From: Euglena gracilis
Taxonomy: Eukaryota; Euglenida; Euglenophyceae; Euglenales
Direction of reading: 5' to 3'
DNA length: 64,000 nt
NCBI GenBank assembly: GCA_039621445.1
Contig: CP154956.1
Span: 57,329,966 to 57,393,965, forward strand
Shown here in pieces: positions 35,001 to 47,400 of this stretch. A model generated the notes under the pieces. It had not been told where the DNA came from and did not search any database. It worked only from the letters and a program-made list of their open reading frames with translations. Numbering within the stretch: position 1 is the stretch's first letter; the number at the start of each line of letters is the position of its first letter. The position numbers and the translations under genes are program-made.

Positions 35001-38000
35001 CAGCAGGGGTTGTATGCCCCGAATGGACCCTCAAACGCCCTCTGGGCACAGACTTTTCTCTGGTGTGGGAAAAACAAATCTGGCCAAGTGTTGTGCAAAT
35101 CTGGGCGAGCTTCTGTTGGAAGTTGGGGGACCTTATCCTGGGCAGAAAATGAAACAAACTACTGGGTCCCTCAAACCGCAGACAAAGCTGGTGGAGAAAG
35201 AATGGTTTTGTGAATGCGTCTGAAACTGGCCCCTAAAAATTCCTGTCAGATGGCATCCGAAAGTTGTCCATCCCACACGCCTAACAAGTGGATGCCGGCA
35301 TCTGAATGTCATACATCCCTGAACAGAAGGTTCTGCAAATACCGGTTGTTCTTGAACTCATTGTTGCCGTGCAGCACAATCTTCTCCAGCAGCTCCGTCA
35401 ACTCCTCTGGCATATCCGCCGTCATGAACGCCTTAACGGTGGTAGACACTTCCTCGGGCACGGTGGTTTCCGGCAGGGCCGTTGGACGCAAACCATCACC
35501 CATTTGTTCACCTTGGGATGTTTCGCTGGACCAGAAATGAATTCAGTCTCATATCTTCCAGAGAAAAAACAGACGTTTCTTTAAAATTTAATGAATTATT
35601 AAACATTAAACAAATTTCAGCCTTCCTTCTCAATTTGGGGGGGATTGCTTTCATAACAGATTCCCAAGTGTCCACAAATATTGGACCGTAAACAGGATGG
35701 AGGGGCAGTGTGAGTGACGGCATGGCCTGCACCACCTGGTCCACCAGCTGGCGGCGGTGGTCGCTGTCCTCAGCCAACACCTTGGCCCACAACTCAGCAT
35801 CCTGGCGGCGCACCAGGTACCGGGCCTGCTGGGGACAGGGAGGGGGGGAGTTCAGTTGGCAACGCCATGACTTGTGGTGACTTTTTTGGGGCATCTGTGT
35901 GCATGCGTGTGTGCGGAACAGCACATTTCCTCCCTATTTTGGCGCCCGAAAGTCTGTTAGCATCCAGCCCAAGATTTGATTTTTTTTGCATCTTTGACAG
36001 TTTTTTTCCCCCCAAAACAGTGCGGCCAAAGACGTTTTTGGTCATTTTCAGAGGGCAAAAACTTCTTTCCAGCGCTTTGTGCTGAGCCGAAAATCGGTCA
36101 CCCGGACCACGCCATTGTTTAGGTGGGGGGTCCCCCCCACCTGCCCTTATATCGGCGCACAGCTCCAGAAGGAAAAACTTGACTTTTTGAAGGGTTCTGG
36201 GTACCCCCCCACCCACCGACCAGGTTCCTACAACCCCTGACCAGGGGGGGATCATACACACCCTACTGACTTGCAACCCCCGACCGGGGGGGGGTTGGTA
36301 AATAGGGGCGGTCGTTGGTCAAGGGGGGGGGGGGCGAGGACCACTGCCCTCCAGGACAAGGGGCCACCCGCCCAAACTCCGTACCCCCCCCCCTATGTCC
36401 AATGACCGGTAACCTCTGTCCTCTGACCGGGGGGGTGGTCGTTGGACATAGGGTAGTGACCAAAAAGGTGTCCTCTGACCGGGGGAGTGGTCGTTGGACA
36501 TGGGGTCAAAAGAAAGTTGGTGGGTACCCGGGTCCCTACCCACCCAAAATTGCCCAAATTTTCCCTTCCGGCGCTTTGCGCCGAAATTTTTGGGCAATTT
36601 TGACAAATTTTTGTCCAAAAAAAGTGTCAAAAATGGCATTTTGGCCAAATTTTTGGCCAATTTTTGGGCAAAATTTTTCGTCCCGGCGCTTTGCGCCGGG
36701 ACCAAAAATTTGGTCAAACCTCCGAAAAGGTGTCCTCTGACCGGGGGGGGGTGGTCATTGGACATAGGGGGGTCGTTGGACATAGGGGGGGGGTACATCC
36801 TCTTACCTACCCCCCCCCCCGGGAAACTGTCACCTGACAGGTTGGCCAATACCGGGGATCCTGACAACTTCCTATACTGACAGGTTGGCCGGTACCGGGG
36901 ACCCTGACAGTTTCCCGGGCGGGACCCTGACAGGTTCTCGGGCATGACAGTTTCCCGGGGGGGGGGTAGGTATATTGAACCCTGGATGGGGGTCTGGGGC
37001 TGGAAAAAAACACTGGCTGGAAAAGGGTTGCCCCCCCCCCCCCGAGGATGGGGTGTCCTTCGGCTTCGTGACGCCTCGTTTCTGTGGAAGATGCATCTCT
37101 TAAAATCTTTCATGCTCAGGAGCGCTGGTGCTGTTCAAGCACCTCTGGTCAGCCATGCCCTTGGGCCCAGCATCGCCCAGCATCGCCCAGCATCGCCTTT
37201 GGAGCCCTTGAAAGTGTACCTATAATGCCTGCTGCTTTTGCCGCTCTAGCCCACTTTTGGCTACTTTTGGTCACCTTTGGTTGCATTTTGACCACTTTGA
37301 CCACTTTTGACTGCTTTTTGATCACTTTTGCCCACATTTGCTGCCTTTTGACCAATTTTGACTGCTTCTTGACCACTTTTGCTGCTTTTTGCCCACTTTT
37401 GCCCATTTCCAACCACCTTTGCAGCTTTTTGATCACTTTTGGCCACGTTTGCTACTTTTTGCCCACTTTTGGCCATTGTTGCTGCTTTTTGATCACTTTC
37501 ACTTTTTTTTGCCCACTTTTGCTGTTTTTTGACCACCTTTGCCCACTTTTGCCCACTTTTTTTACCACTTTTGCTGCTTTCTGACCACTTTACCCCACTT
37601 TTGCCAGCTTTTTGACCACTTTTGACCACTTTTGCTGCTTTTTGCCGGCACAGGATGTGGTGTGATGGGATGTGGTGCAGAGGTTAAAACAGCAACAACC
37701 AAGGAAAGACACAGCAAAGTGTGGCCGTATCCGACCAGTCGATTGTGTTGTCCAATATATTGAGCGCCAAGGCCGGTCTTTTGCAGGGAGTGGCTTCGGC
37801 TGCGTCTCAATCTTGTCCAATAGCTGCATCCGTTGCATCCTGCATCCACTGCCTTGTCCAGCATCTGCATCTTGTCCACCATCTGCTTCTTGTCCAGCAT
37901 CTGCATCTTGTGCAGTATCTGCATCTTGTCCAGCTTCTGCACGTTGTCCAGCATCTGCTTCTTGTCCAGCATCTGCATCTTGTCCACCATCTGTTTCTTG

Positions 38001-41000
38001 TCCAGCATCTGCTTCTTGTCCAGTATCTGCATCTTGTCCAGCATCTGCTTCTTGTCTAGCAACTGCATCTTGTCCACCATCTGCATGTTGTCCAGTGTCT
38101 GCATCCAGTTCATCTTGTCCAGCATCGGCATCTTGTCCAGTATTTGCATCTTGTCCAACATCTGCATCTTGTCCAGCATCGGCTTCTTGTCCAGCATCTG
38201 CACCTTGTCCAGTGCCTGCATCCAGATCATCTTGTCCAACATCTGCATCTTGTCCAGTATCTGTCCAGTATTCATCCGTTGGCTCCTGACCAAGCCAAAA
38301 ATAACCACAAAAGCCCCAAAAATGGCCACAAAAAGCCCAAAATTGACCACAAAAAGCCCAAAAAGCAACCAAAATAACCAAAAACTGCCCAAAAATGCCA
38401 ACAATGTCCACAAAAGATGGTGAAAAATGACCCAAAATCACCAAAAAGACGCAAAATGGCCAAAATGCCATAAAATCTGCTCAAAAAGGCCCCAATTAGC
38501 CCAATATTGGCCAAATCAGTGATAAATAGCCCCCAAATTAGCAAAAATTGACCCATAATGGCCAATATGGGTGTAAAACTGGAGCTTTGTGGGAAAATTA
38601 TCCCAAAAATGGTTCAATTCTCCAAAATATACAAAAAAAATGCCAGCATCGCCCAGCATCGCCCAGCATCGGAACCCCACCTCTGGTCTCCAAAAATCCA
38701 GCATCGCCCAGCATCGCCCTGCATCGCCCAGCATCGCCCAGCATCATCAGAGGTGCTTGGTGCTGTTGGGTTAAGAATGGAAGCACCCCGTCCCTGGCTG
38801 TTTGTACATTCCGTTCTTGCTGGTCACGCGGACGAGGTCGTCGTCGCACTGGCCCCGCTCATAGGCGACGACCGCCAAGACAGGGTCGCGGTTCTCGCAG
38901 TAGCGTCCCAGTGTCAGGTGGTCGTAGAGCTCGTTGGTCTTCAAGAAGAGCTCGGCATTCTGATCAGGCGACTTTCCTTCCCACTGACAAACTGCAGCGC
39001 ACATGCCCACCACCCCTACGCCCACTTGAATCGACCCATGTGTGGTCCAAAAAAGAAGCGTTCATGCCGTGGGACAAAGGTACCAAACAGGAAAAATTGT
39101 TTGAAAAAAACGGTGGCAAAAGTTGCGGCCCGAAAGGGTCCAAAAATCGTGTGTCTGGGCTCTTCCCAACAAAATTGACAAAACAACACAATATTCACAA
39201 TAACAGTGACAATATTTTTTGGCACAAAGCGTCGGGGATGGAAAAAAAGCCACCGGGGGTCCTCGGACCCCACCCCCTCAGCCTGGGGGGGGGTCTGGAC
39301 TCCCCCTGGTGAAGACCAATAAACCCTCCCCTGGGTTCGAAAATGCCCTCCCCCCCTGCATGCCACTCTGCCCCTCCCCCGGGAGTCGTGACCCTCATAA
39401 ATCAGAATAAACACCCAAAAAGAGAGAGGGGGGGAAAGAGGGTTTTTAACTTTTTTCTGGCATGTTTCTCAAAAGCCCCATAATGAAAAAATAAAAGTAG
39501 TAAACCTCCGCAATGATATGCAGCCATTGGCTGGGACCATCGATGGCAGCCTGGGCTTGGTTGGAGTCGATGTAGATCTTGCCGAGGGCGTTGTACAGGA
39601 CCTGGTCCTTGCTGCCCTCCGCGGAGCGGGCCTCCAGCCAGGGCTGCAGCATCTTCAGCCGGTTGCGCTTCTCGACGTTGGTCACCAACGCCTCGACGGG
39701 GCACATCGGGCCCACCGACATGATGAGGTTCTGGCAGTAGTCCGCCGCAGGGCCTCGCCGACCCCTCCGCCGCGCAGTGGAACACAGCCCCCCTGCCCCT
39801 GGGTGTGGCACCCCCCGGCCTGCTCCCCTCACTTGGCACTTGTCCAGGGTCATCCTTTCTGGCCTCTGGTACTTTCGGGGCAAAGCTATGCTATAGGCAC
39901 CCACTCCAGGAAACCAGACAAGTCAGCGAGTACAGAGGCCGGAGGCAAGTCCCTGTAAGGGCAGGTCAGCGGGTACAGAGGGTAGAGGACAATTTCCCGA
40001 GGGGGGGGGGATGTGTGTGCAAGGTTTCCCTAAAAGGTGCATTTGCAAAACTCTTCATCCGGGGGGGATGACAATCCAGGAGGAACAACCCCTTGTCAAA
40101 CCAAAAAAAAAAAATGCAGTATGTGTTCACAAGCTGCCCTCATGGTCCATTGTGCGAGTTACTGCACAAAAAAAATACACATCCCTGGGCAATCGCATTT
40201 CTGGTCCGTGGCATCACAGTGCCAGCCAATGCAGTACGTCAGAGGCGCCCTGCTCCTCAGGGGTGTCGCAGTCCAACAGGGCGCCAATCACGGCAGGCGT
40301 CTTCATCGGGTTCCGCTTCTGGATGTACATGTCGATGTACTTGGTCTGCCGGTTGTCGTGCAGGTACTTCACCAGCTCCTCGATGTAGTCGTGCTTGTCG
40401 CACACGTTGATGAGCGGCCACAAATCTGACAGCTTGGCCTCCTTCAGGAAGTCCTTCGTCCGCTCGGGCTCGTACACGTCACTCTCCCGGGTGACCCGCT
40501 CCACCTCCGACCATTGGCCCACGCGGGCCGCCGCCTCAATGTACCGATAGTGGACCTCGGGTTCCTTGCTGAAGTTCACAATGGACCCCAGGTAGTAGTA
40601 CAGGGCTTCGCCGGCAGGGAAAAATGATGGAGGACATCTTCTGCGCCATTTGAGGACTGACATTCTTCAGGCAGTCGTCAGGCATAGCCCATTGGACGTT
40701 GCATTTTGCTCTTTGGAATGGCAAACCCAGGAAATTGACCAATCCCAGGGGGGAGTGCCCTGGAGTGCCTGGGAAGGCAGGCACCACCCCCTCCCCCTGG
40801 TGTGTGTGGTCACGGGCCAAAAGGTGTCCGAAAATAGCCTTTTCTGGGCTTCAAAGTTTAAATCCCTTCGGCGCCGGAAGGGCACAAGGCAGGTCCTTTT
40901 GGCCCCCCTTAGTTGCACTGAGGCTTTCTGTCTGTGAATGGCGGCACTAATGGCGGCACTAACTTCGCTTCCGGCCCAATTTGTGTGGTGAGTGGTCAGG

Positions 41001-41386
41001 GACCCCTTTCACCAGTGCTCTTGTGTTGCTCCCCCTGGCCAGGTGAGCAACTCTGGTGTGATTCCAGCGCTGTAGGGACACACAATCGCCTTGTATGGTC
41101 GGTGCCCCCCCCCCCCCGGGGTGGGTCCCGCGGACCCCCCCCCCCCGGGGTGGGACTGCGCCGGCTTAAAATTCCGCCTGCCCAGGACGAACAAATTCAA
41201 AAACCATCCATCCACCCCTAGAGCCCATCGAATCTTCACCCGTGCACCGTCAGAACCAATGAACCCAATTGTATTTTCCAAAAAGCATAATACAGTGACA
41301 CTTTAGGAAAAATGAAATTCATCTGGAGGGGAGTTACAACAGAGTGCAGAATTATGTCTTCTGCTGTGGAAAAAAAATTCTTGGGG

Positions 41387-41457
<71 letters not shown>

Positions 41458-44400
41458 TGTGTGTGTGGGTGTGTGTGGGTGGGTGGGTGGGTGTGGGTGT
41501 GGGTGGGTGTTGTCCCCATTTCATGTATTGGATGAAATTGCTGGTATGAGCCTCCAAAGGTGGAATCAGCCAATTGGCACCACATATGGCACAAAGTGGG
41601 GCCCCCATACCTAGGGTATGGGGGGGGTATGGGGGGGTATGTGGGGGGTGTGGGGGGGTATGGGGGGGGGTATGGGGGCGGGCTGGGGTAGGGGGGGGGT
41701 ATGGGGGTGGTATGGGGGCGGTATGGGGGTATGTGGGGGGTATGGGGGAAGGGTTTGGAGATGTTGTTGATGAGGTTTATGGCCCCTGGAACACTTGCAT
41801 ACGTCGTGGGATTTGACCACAAAGCGCGATTTGGCCACAAAAACAGATCGGTAGACAAGGATGAGGTTATTTTTTTTGCCGGGGGGGGGTCCGGGGGGGG
41901 GGCGGGAGCCCCCCCCCGGGCACTCGAACAGTTGCATACGTCCCGCGATTTGACCGCAAAGCGCGATTTGGCCACAAAAACAGATCGGTAGACAAGGATG
42001 AGGTTATTTTTTTTGCCGGGGGGGTCCGGGGGGGGGGGCGGGAGCCCCCCCCGGGCACTCGAACAGTTGCATACGTCCCGCGATTTGACCACAAAGCGCG
42101 ATTTGGCCAAAAAACAGATCGGTAGTCAAGGATGAGGTTATTTTTTGCCGGGGGGGGTCCGGGGGGGGGGGGGCGGGAGCCCCCCCCCGGGCACTCGAAC
42201 AGTTGCATACGTCCCGCGATTTGACCACAAAAGGGTCCAGGAGGCCAAAAAAAACGCTTCCGGGCAAAAAAAATTTTTGGGGTATGGGGGGGGAAAGGGG
42301 GGGGGGATGGGGGGGGGTTATGGGGGGGGTATGGGGGGGGGTATGGGGGGGTATGGGGGGTGGGGTATGGGGGGGGTATGGGGGGGGGTATGGGGTATGG
42401 GGGGGGTATGGGGGCCCCACTTTGTGCCATGACTCATTGGCACAATACACACCTCTCCCACTCTTCCCTGGATATACGACTTGAAGGACAAAAAGATCTC
42501 AATGAGGTGGGTCGGCCCCAGCTCATCCGAGTACTTCTGTGCCACCTGCACACAGACCTTGAAATTGCGGCGAACGTCGTCTGCAGGGGCAAAAGAGAAA
42601 TCTCTGGCACTGACCTATCCTGCCGTTCTTTTTGTCAACATGGGAGGGAATGGAAACCTTTTGCTCTGGGGTTCCCTTCAGCAGGTACCCAGGACGTTGG
42701 GGGTATGCAGGGTTTCCCACTGATTCGTACTTGGGGACTCCCGAGCCCATTCGTACTTATTCGTACTTATTCGTAATTATTCGTACTTATTCGTACTTCA
42801 AAAAGGGGCCATGTATAGAAATAGGTGACCATTTGGTGTGCTTCCTTGGGCACATCTTCAACGTTCTGAAACCGGGAAAAGCAAGGAAAACAGGTCATTC
42901 ACTTGAGAAACTATCTAAATGACGAAATCATGCTGGCGAAATTTGTGAAAAAAATCGTTGTGAGAAAAAAATACAAAACATTACCGGAAAAAAAATTCCT
43001 TCTTTGCGACTGATGTTGTCCAGCATGCCATGCACGAACAAATACTCAAGATGAAACGAGCGGATTGTTCAATGGTGTGCAAAGCGTTCTTCGCAGTCAC
43101 CATTGCAAAACATGCCAACGGCTGCTTGCCGAAGGTTAGATGACATGCGTTCGCGGTTTTTGACATCAATCAGTCCTGCCAATCTGAAAGACCGTTCAGA
43201 CCAGGGCAATTCAATTTTGTAAGCCACACTTTCTTCCCGCTCAAGGATTTCCTTATGCTCGCAATGTGTGTGGTATACACTCTGTCCACTGACCGGTGCA
43301 AATTACTCCCCTCTTTCACACTGCCATGTTCAGATGCGTACTTTCGGATGAGTCCCCTGATGGATGGATAGTCTAACTTGTTGATGGGCAAACCTAAAAA
43401 TCATTTTCGGAGGGAAAAGAGGACATGAGGCGTCCTGCAGCGTAAGATACAGCGAAGATACATCACATACAGAGAAGTGTGAGGGGCCCTTCAACTCAGT
43501 GCAATGGAGTAGAAAATTGCACCTTTTTCTAATTGGCAATTTGTACTTATTCATAACTGGGGAATGTTTCATTCGTACTTATTCGTATTTTGGCAGATCT
43601 CGGCAATTCGTACTTATTCGTAGTTATTCGTACTTATTCGTGTACGAATCAGTGGGAAACCCTGGGGTATGTTCACGTTGGAGGGCTTGTCTTTACCATA
43701 AGACGTGAGGCTTGGCATCAACACCAGGCTTGTGCTTACCGACCAGGGGGAGGGGGGTGCTATAGGGTGCTTGCCCCTAGCAGGCACACCCCCTGCGGGG
43801 GGGGTCCGGGGGGATAATTTTCATTGAAAATGGCCCTTTTCCGGACCCCCGGCGCCTTTGACGCCGGGGAGGGGGATGCCTGCTATGGGTAGGCACCCCC
43901 AAACCCCCCCCCCCCGGGGTGGGATGGGGTGCTATAGGTGCCTCCCCCCCCCCCCGTGGGGTAGGCAGCCAACTGAGCACAAGCCTGATCAACACACTGT
44001 ACCCCCTTCCTGATTCCTTCCTGCCACCGACCTGTCGCCCCTGGCCGTGGGTCAGCAGTTCCCGCAGGCAGTCCAGGCTGTCCTCCTTCGACAGCTCCCC
44101 GAAGAACTCGATGAGCCACTCCGGGTTGATGGCGTGGGTGTTGATGATGACCCGCTTCACGTGGTTGATGGCGTTGGCGTCCGTGGTCTGTGCCACTTTG
44201 ATGTAGTTCTCCAGCGCCCGCTGGTACAACTGTGCCTTCTCGCAGAGCTGAGCGATCTTCATGGCATCAGCCAGCAGGGCTCCGGGTCAAAGGAGGCGGG
44301 GGGGGGGGGTGATTGTTGTCTACAAGTGTGGGGGGGGCACCGCTAAAAAAAAAGTATGTACACCACAGTGTTCTTCTGGAGGACTGGATAAATTTTTCAC

Positions 44401-47400
44401 CTTCTTATTTTATTGTGCAATGTATTTTGATAGATAATAAGCCAATAATCCCCCCACACACATTTCCCTCTTTGGGAATCCATTTCCCAAAAAGAAAAAA
44501 GAAAAGGAAAATGAATGAGTGGGGTGAAGGGTGGGTTTTGGGTTAAAGCGGAGAACTGGTAACTGGCATAGCCAGGGGAAAATGAGAATAGCACACTGTG
44601 CCTTGGACAAGGGGGAGGTGCCAGGAGGCCTGTCCATAGTGGGAGAGGTGGAGGTTGCCACTGGACACATTCTGGAAGATGCCCTCAGCCACCTGAGGCG
44701 GGGAGTACATCAGGTTGATCTCCAACAGGCGGGTCTGCAGATTTGCCTCCTCGGGCTTGTCATTCTTCAGCACATCCAAGGCAGACTTCTTCTGATGAGC
44801 TGTGTGGGGAAACCCATGTGCCATGCGGAGTCTGTTCATGTTGCAAGACAACGTTTGAGCCCCAACTGACCAAAATCTTCCACTGTACAAACTCAAAAAA
44901 AATGTGTGGTGTACTGTGCTAGATTTCAAAAGACTGCAAAAAATGCCTGAACAGACACATACAACAAAGAATTCAACATGTTTGCTGTTTTAGAATGGTC
45001 TTTTGGGAAGACAAGGGGACAGGGCTTCAAAGAGATGACCCTGAATTCCATAGAAACCTGGACAAGGAGGTACGCCGTCACTTGCTTGATCATGTTGCGG
45101 GAGACAAACATCTCGACCACCTGGTTGGGCAGCACCGGCGGAGGGTCCAATTCGTTCAGTGACACTGCAAGCTGCACGGCGCCGTCCGGGTTCAGGTTCA
45201 GCACCCCGGAGAGCAGGTGGGGCCAGTCTGGGGTGTAGTTCACCTTCTTGCAGTAGGCCATGATCAGGGGTTTTTTTTTAAGATCCGGGGGGGGGGGAGG
45301 GGGTTGACACCCACCCACCCACCCCTGGGGTGGGCCCCCCCTGGGAAGGGGGTCCCAGGGGACCCATCCACTTTTGCCCGAAAATGGCCAAAAACGCTCA
45401 ATAGCACCTTTTTCAAAATTTTCGGCACCTTTGGCGCCGAAAAATATATACCCACCAGCCCCTACCCCCTCCCCCCGGGGGGAGGGGAGGGGGTCCAAGG
45501 GACCCCCCCCCCCCCGGGGGGGGGGGGGAGAGGGCACCCCCCCGGGGGGGGGGGGGGCGGGGGTCCAAGACTAAAAAAACCCCTAGCCATGATCTTGGCG
45601 AAATCGCCGCGCTGCACCAGGGTGTGGATGACCTTGAGGTGGGCCCCGCCCTTGAAATAGATCTTCAGTGCCAGGTCAGCGTCATGAGGCTGGAGGCAGA
45701 GTTCCTTTCTTTTTGTCGACGCGAAAAGGCTTTTTCGACCATCTGAGGACTGTGCTCGAAACGAAACAACAGCCGCAGTGGGTGAATTTGCAGCATTTTG
45801 AGTCTGCATAAATTCCTGCTTGGAAGTTGCCACTTTCAAAACAGGAACATGGGAATCAAACCAAGAATCTAAATCTACAATTGGACGTCTGCAAAGCAAA
45901 TTGCTGAAAATCCAACAAGGAACCAATCAATTCGGGGACTCCTGTCATTGACATTCGCGACAGTCCTCTGCGTTTTAAAATATGGAGCAGGAACGCCAAA
46001 AGAACTCTGGCTGCAAGACATCACCCAACTCCTCACTTTCCTCCAACTTCTCCTCCCCGATGAGTTTCTGAATGTACTGGGGGCAGGGCAGGTCGGCCCC
46101 CTTTGACCCTATCAAGGGAGTTAAGTGGATCCCTCCCGTCCATGGTTGCACGAGAAGGCCTGGCTCCCTACCCAGGAGGTGGTGAAGGGTCGGTCGACCC
46201 CCCACCTCCCGACCCACCTAAAATTGACCTAAAATTGGAGCCCCCAGAAATGGGGGAAGGGGTGGGGGTGGGTGTTCAGACCCCCCCACCAGGACGGGGT
46301 TGACCCCCCCACCAAACATAGGGTTTCGGGGGTTCCCATGAAATCCTGCTCCCATCCAAACCTTCGCCAGGTTTTCATTGCCCCTCCTCCTGTGTCCAAC
46401 GACTGGGTGAGAGGTGGTCATTGGACATAGGGCTCTGACCAAAAAGGAGTCCTTCGACCAGGGGGTCAGAAGACAAAGAGGGGGTTGGACAAAAGGGGGG
46501 GGGGTTGTTGGACGGGGGGGGGGTATTAAGAAAAGTGGTTCCGGATTCTGGCCACCGGCCACCATTGCCTCCTTGCTGAATACATCAGACCCAAAAAAGC
46601 CATAACTTTCCATTAATTGGATTGTGTGTTGGTCTGTTGATGTGAGTTTGGCAGAGCGGGGATGCAACTGTGTTCATTTCCCAAATTGCTCAAAAAGAAG
46701 TTTTGAAAGTGCCACAGGAATATAAAATAAAACAGACGGCCTTCTTATAAAATGGCCTTCTTCTTTTATCGCCCTGTCCTGGCAGTGCACCCCCAGCTTT
46801 CTGAAGCACAATGCGGGCCAGCTCAACTGCCTCGAAGGTGTTCAGCTTGCCGTGGTCCAGCAGGTGCTTGAAATACACCGACAGGGCCGGCTGTTGCCCC
46901 GGAAGCTGCGGGATGGCCTGGAAGCGCTGGATGGTCTCCCGGGTGCGCAACAACCCGTGGGGGGCCTCGGCCACCAGCTTCACCGCCTCCTGGATGTTCA
47001 TCTCGTTGAGGTAGTTGTTGAACTTGGCCATGAACAGGTCGTCGGCCCCGCCGAGGTTGCCGCTGGCGGCGATGCGCAGGGCCACGTCATAGTTGCCGCA
47101 GGTCTGCTGGACGTACTTGACCACGGTCTGGGGGTTGACGGCAATGCTCAGCGGTAGGCTTCTGTTCATTCATGGGATGCAGCTGCCAGATGAGCTGCCA
47201 CATTGAAAATTTGCGGCAAATAGAAATGCAAAAGGTGGAAGGCAGGCCTCTATGGGGACAGGTCGGCAGGGACAAAAAGACGGAATTTCCGGGGGGGGGG
47301 TCAGAGGGAAAAACTTACCTTTTTTGCCTCCCATCGACACAAAATTAAATATTTCACATATTTTTGATCAGCTTGAAAATGTTGGCATTTTTTCCAATTT

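Noticed and set aside
37590-38471. Long minus-strand ORF rich in [13 protein letters not shown], and overlapping MLDKMQ and [10 protein letters not shown] frames
   Set aside because: It is an 18-bp minisatellite inside a clathrin intron; several frames are open only because the period is a multiple of three.
42278-42415. GGGGGGTATGGGG tract as a CRISPR array or coding repeat
   Set aside because: There are no unique spacers; it is a simple G-rich satellite within an intron.
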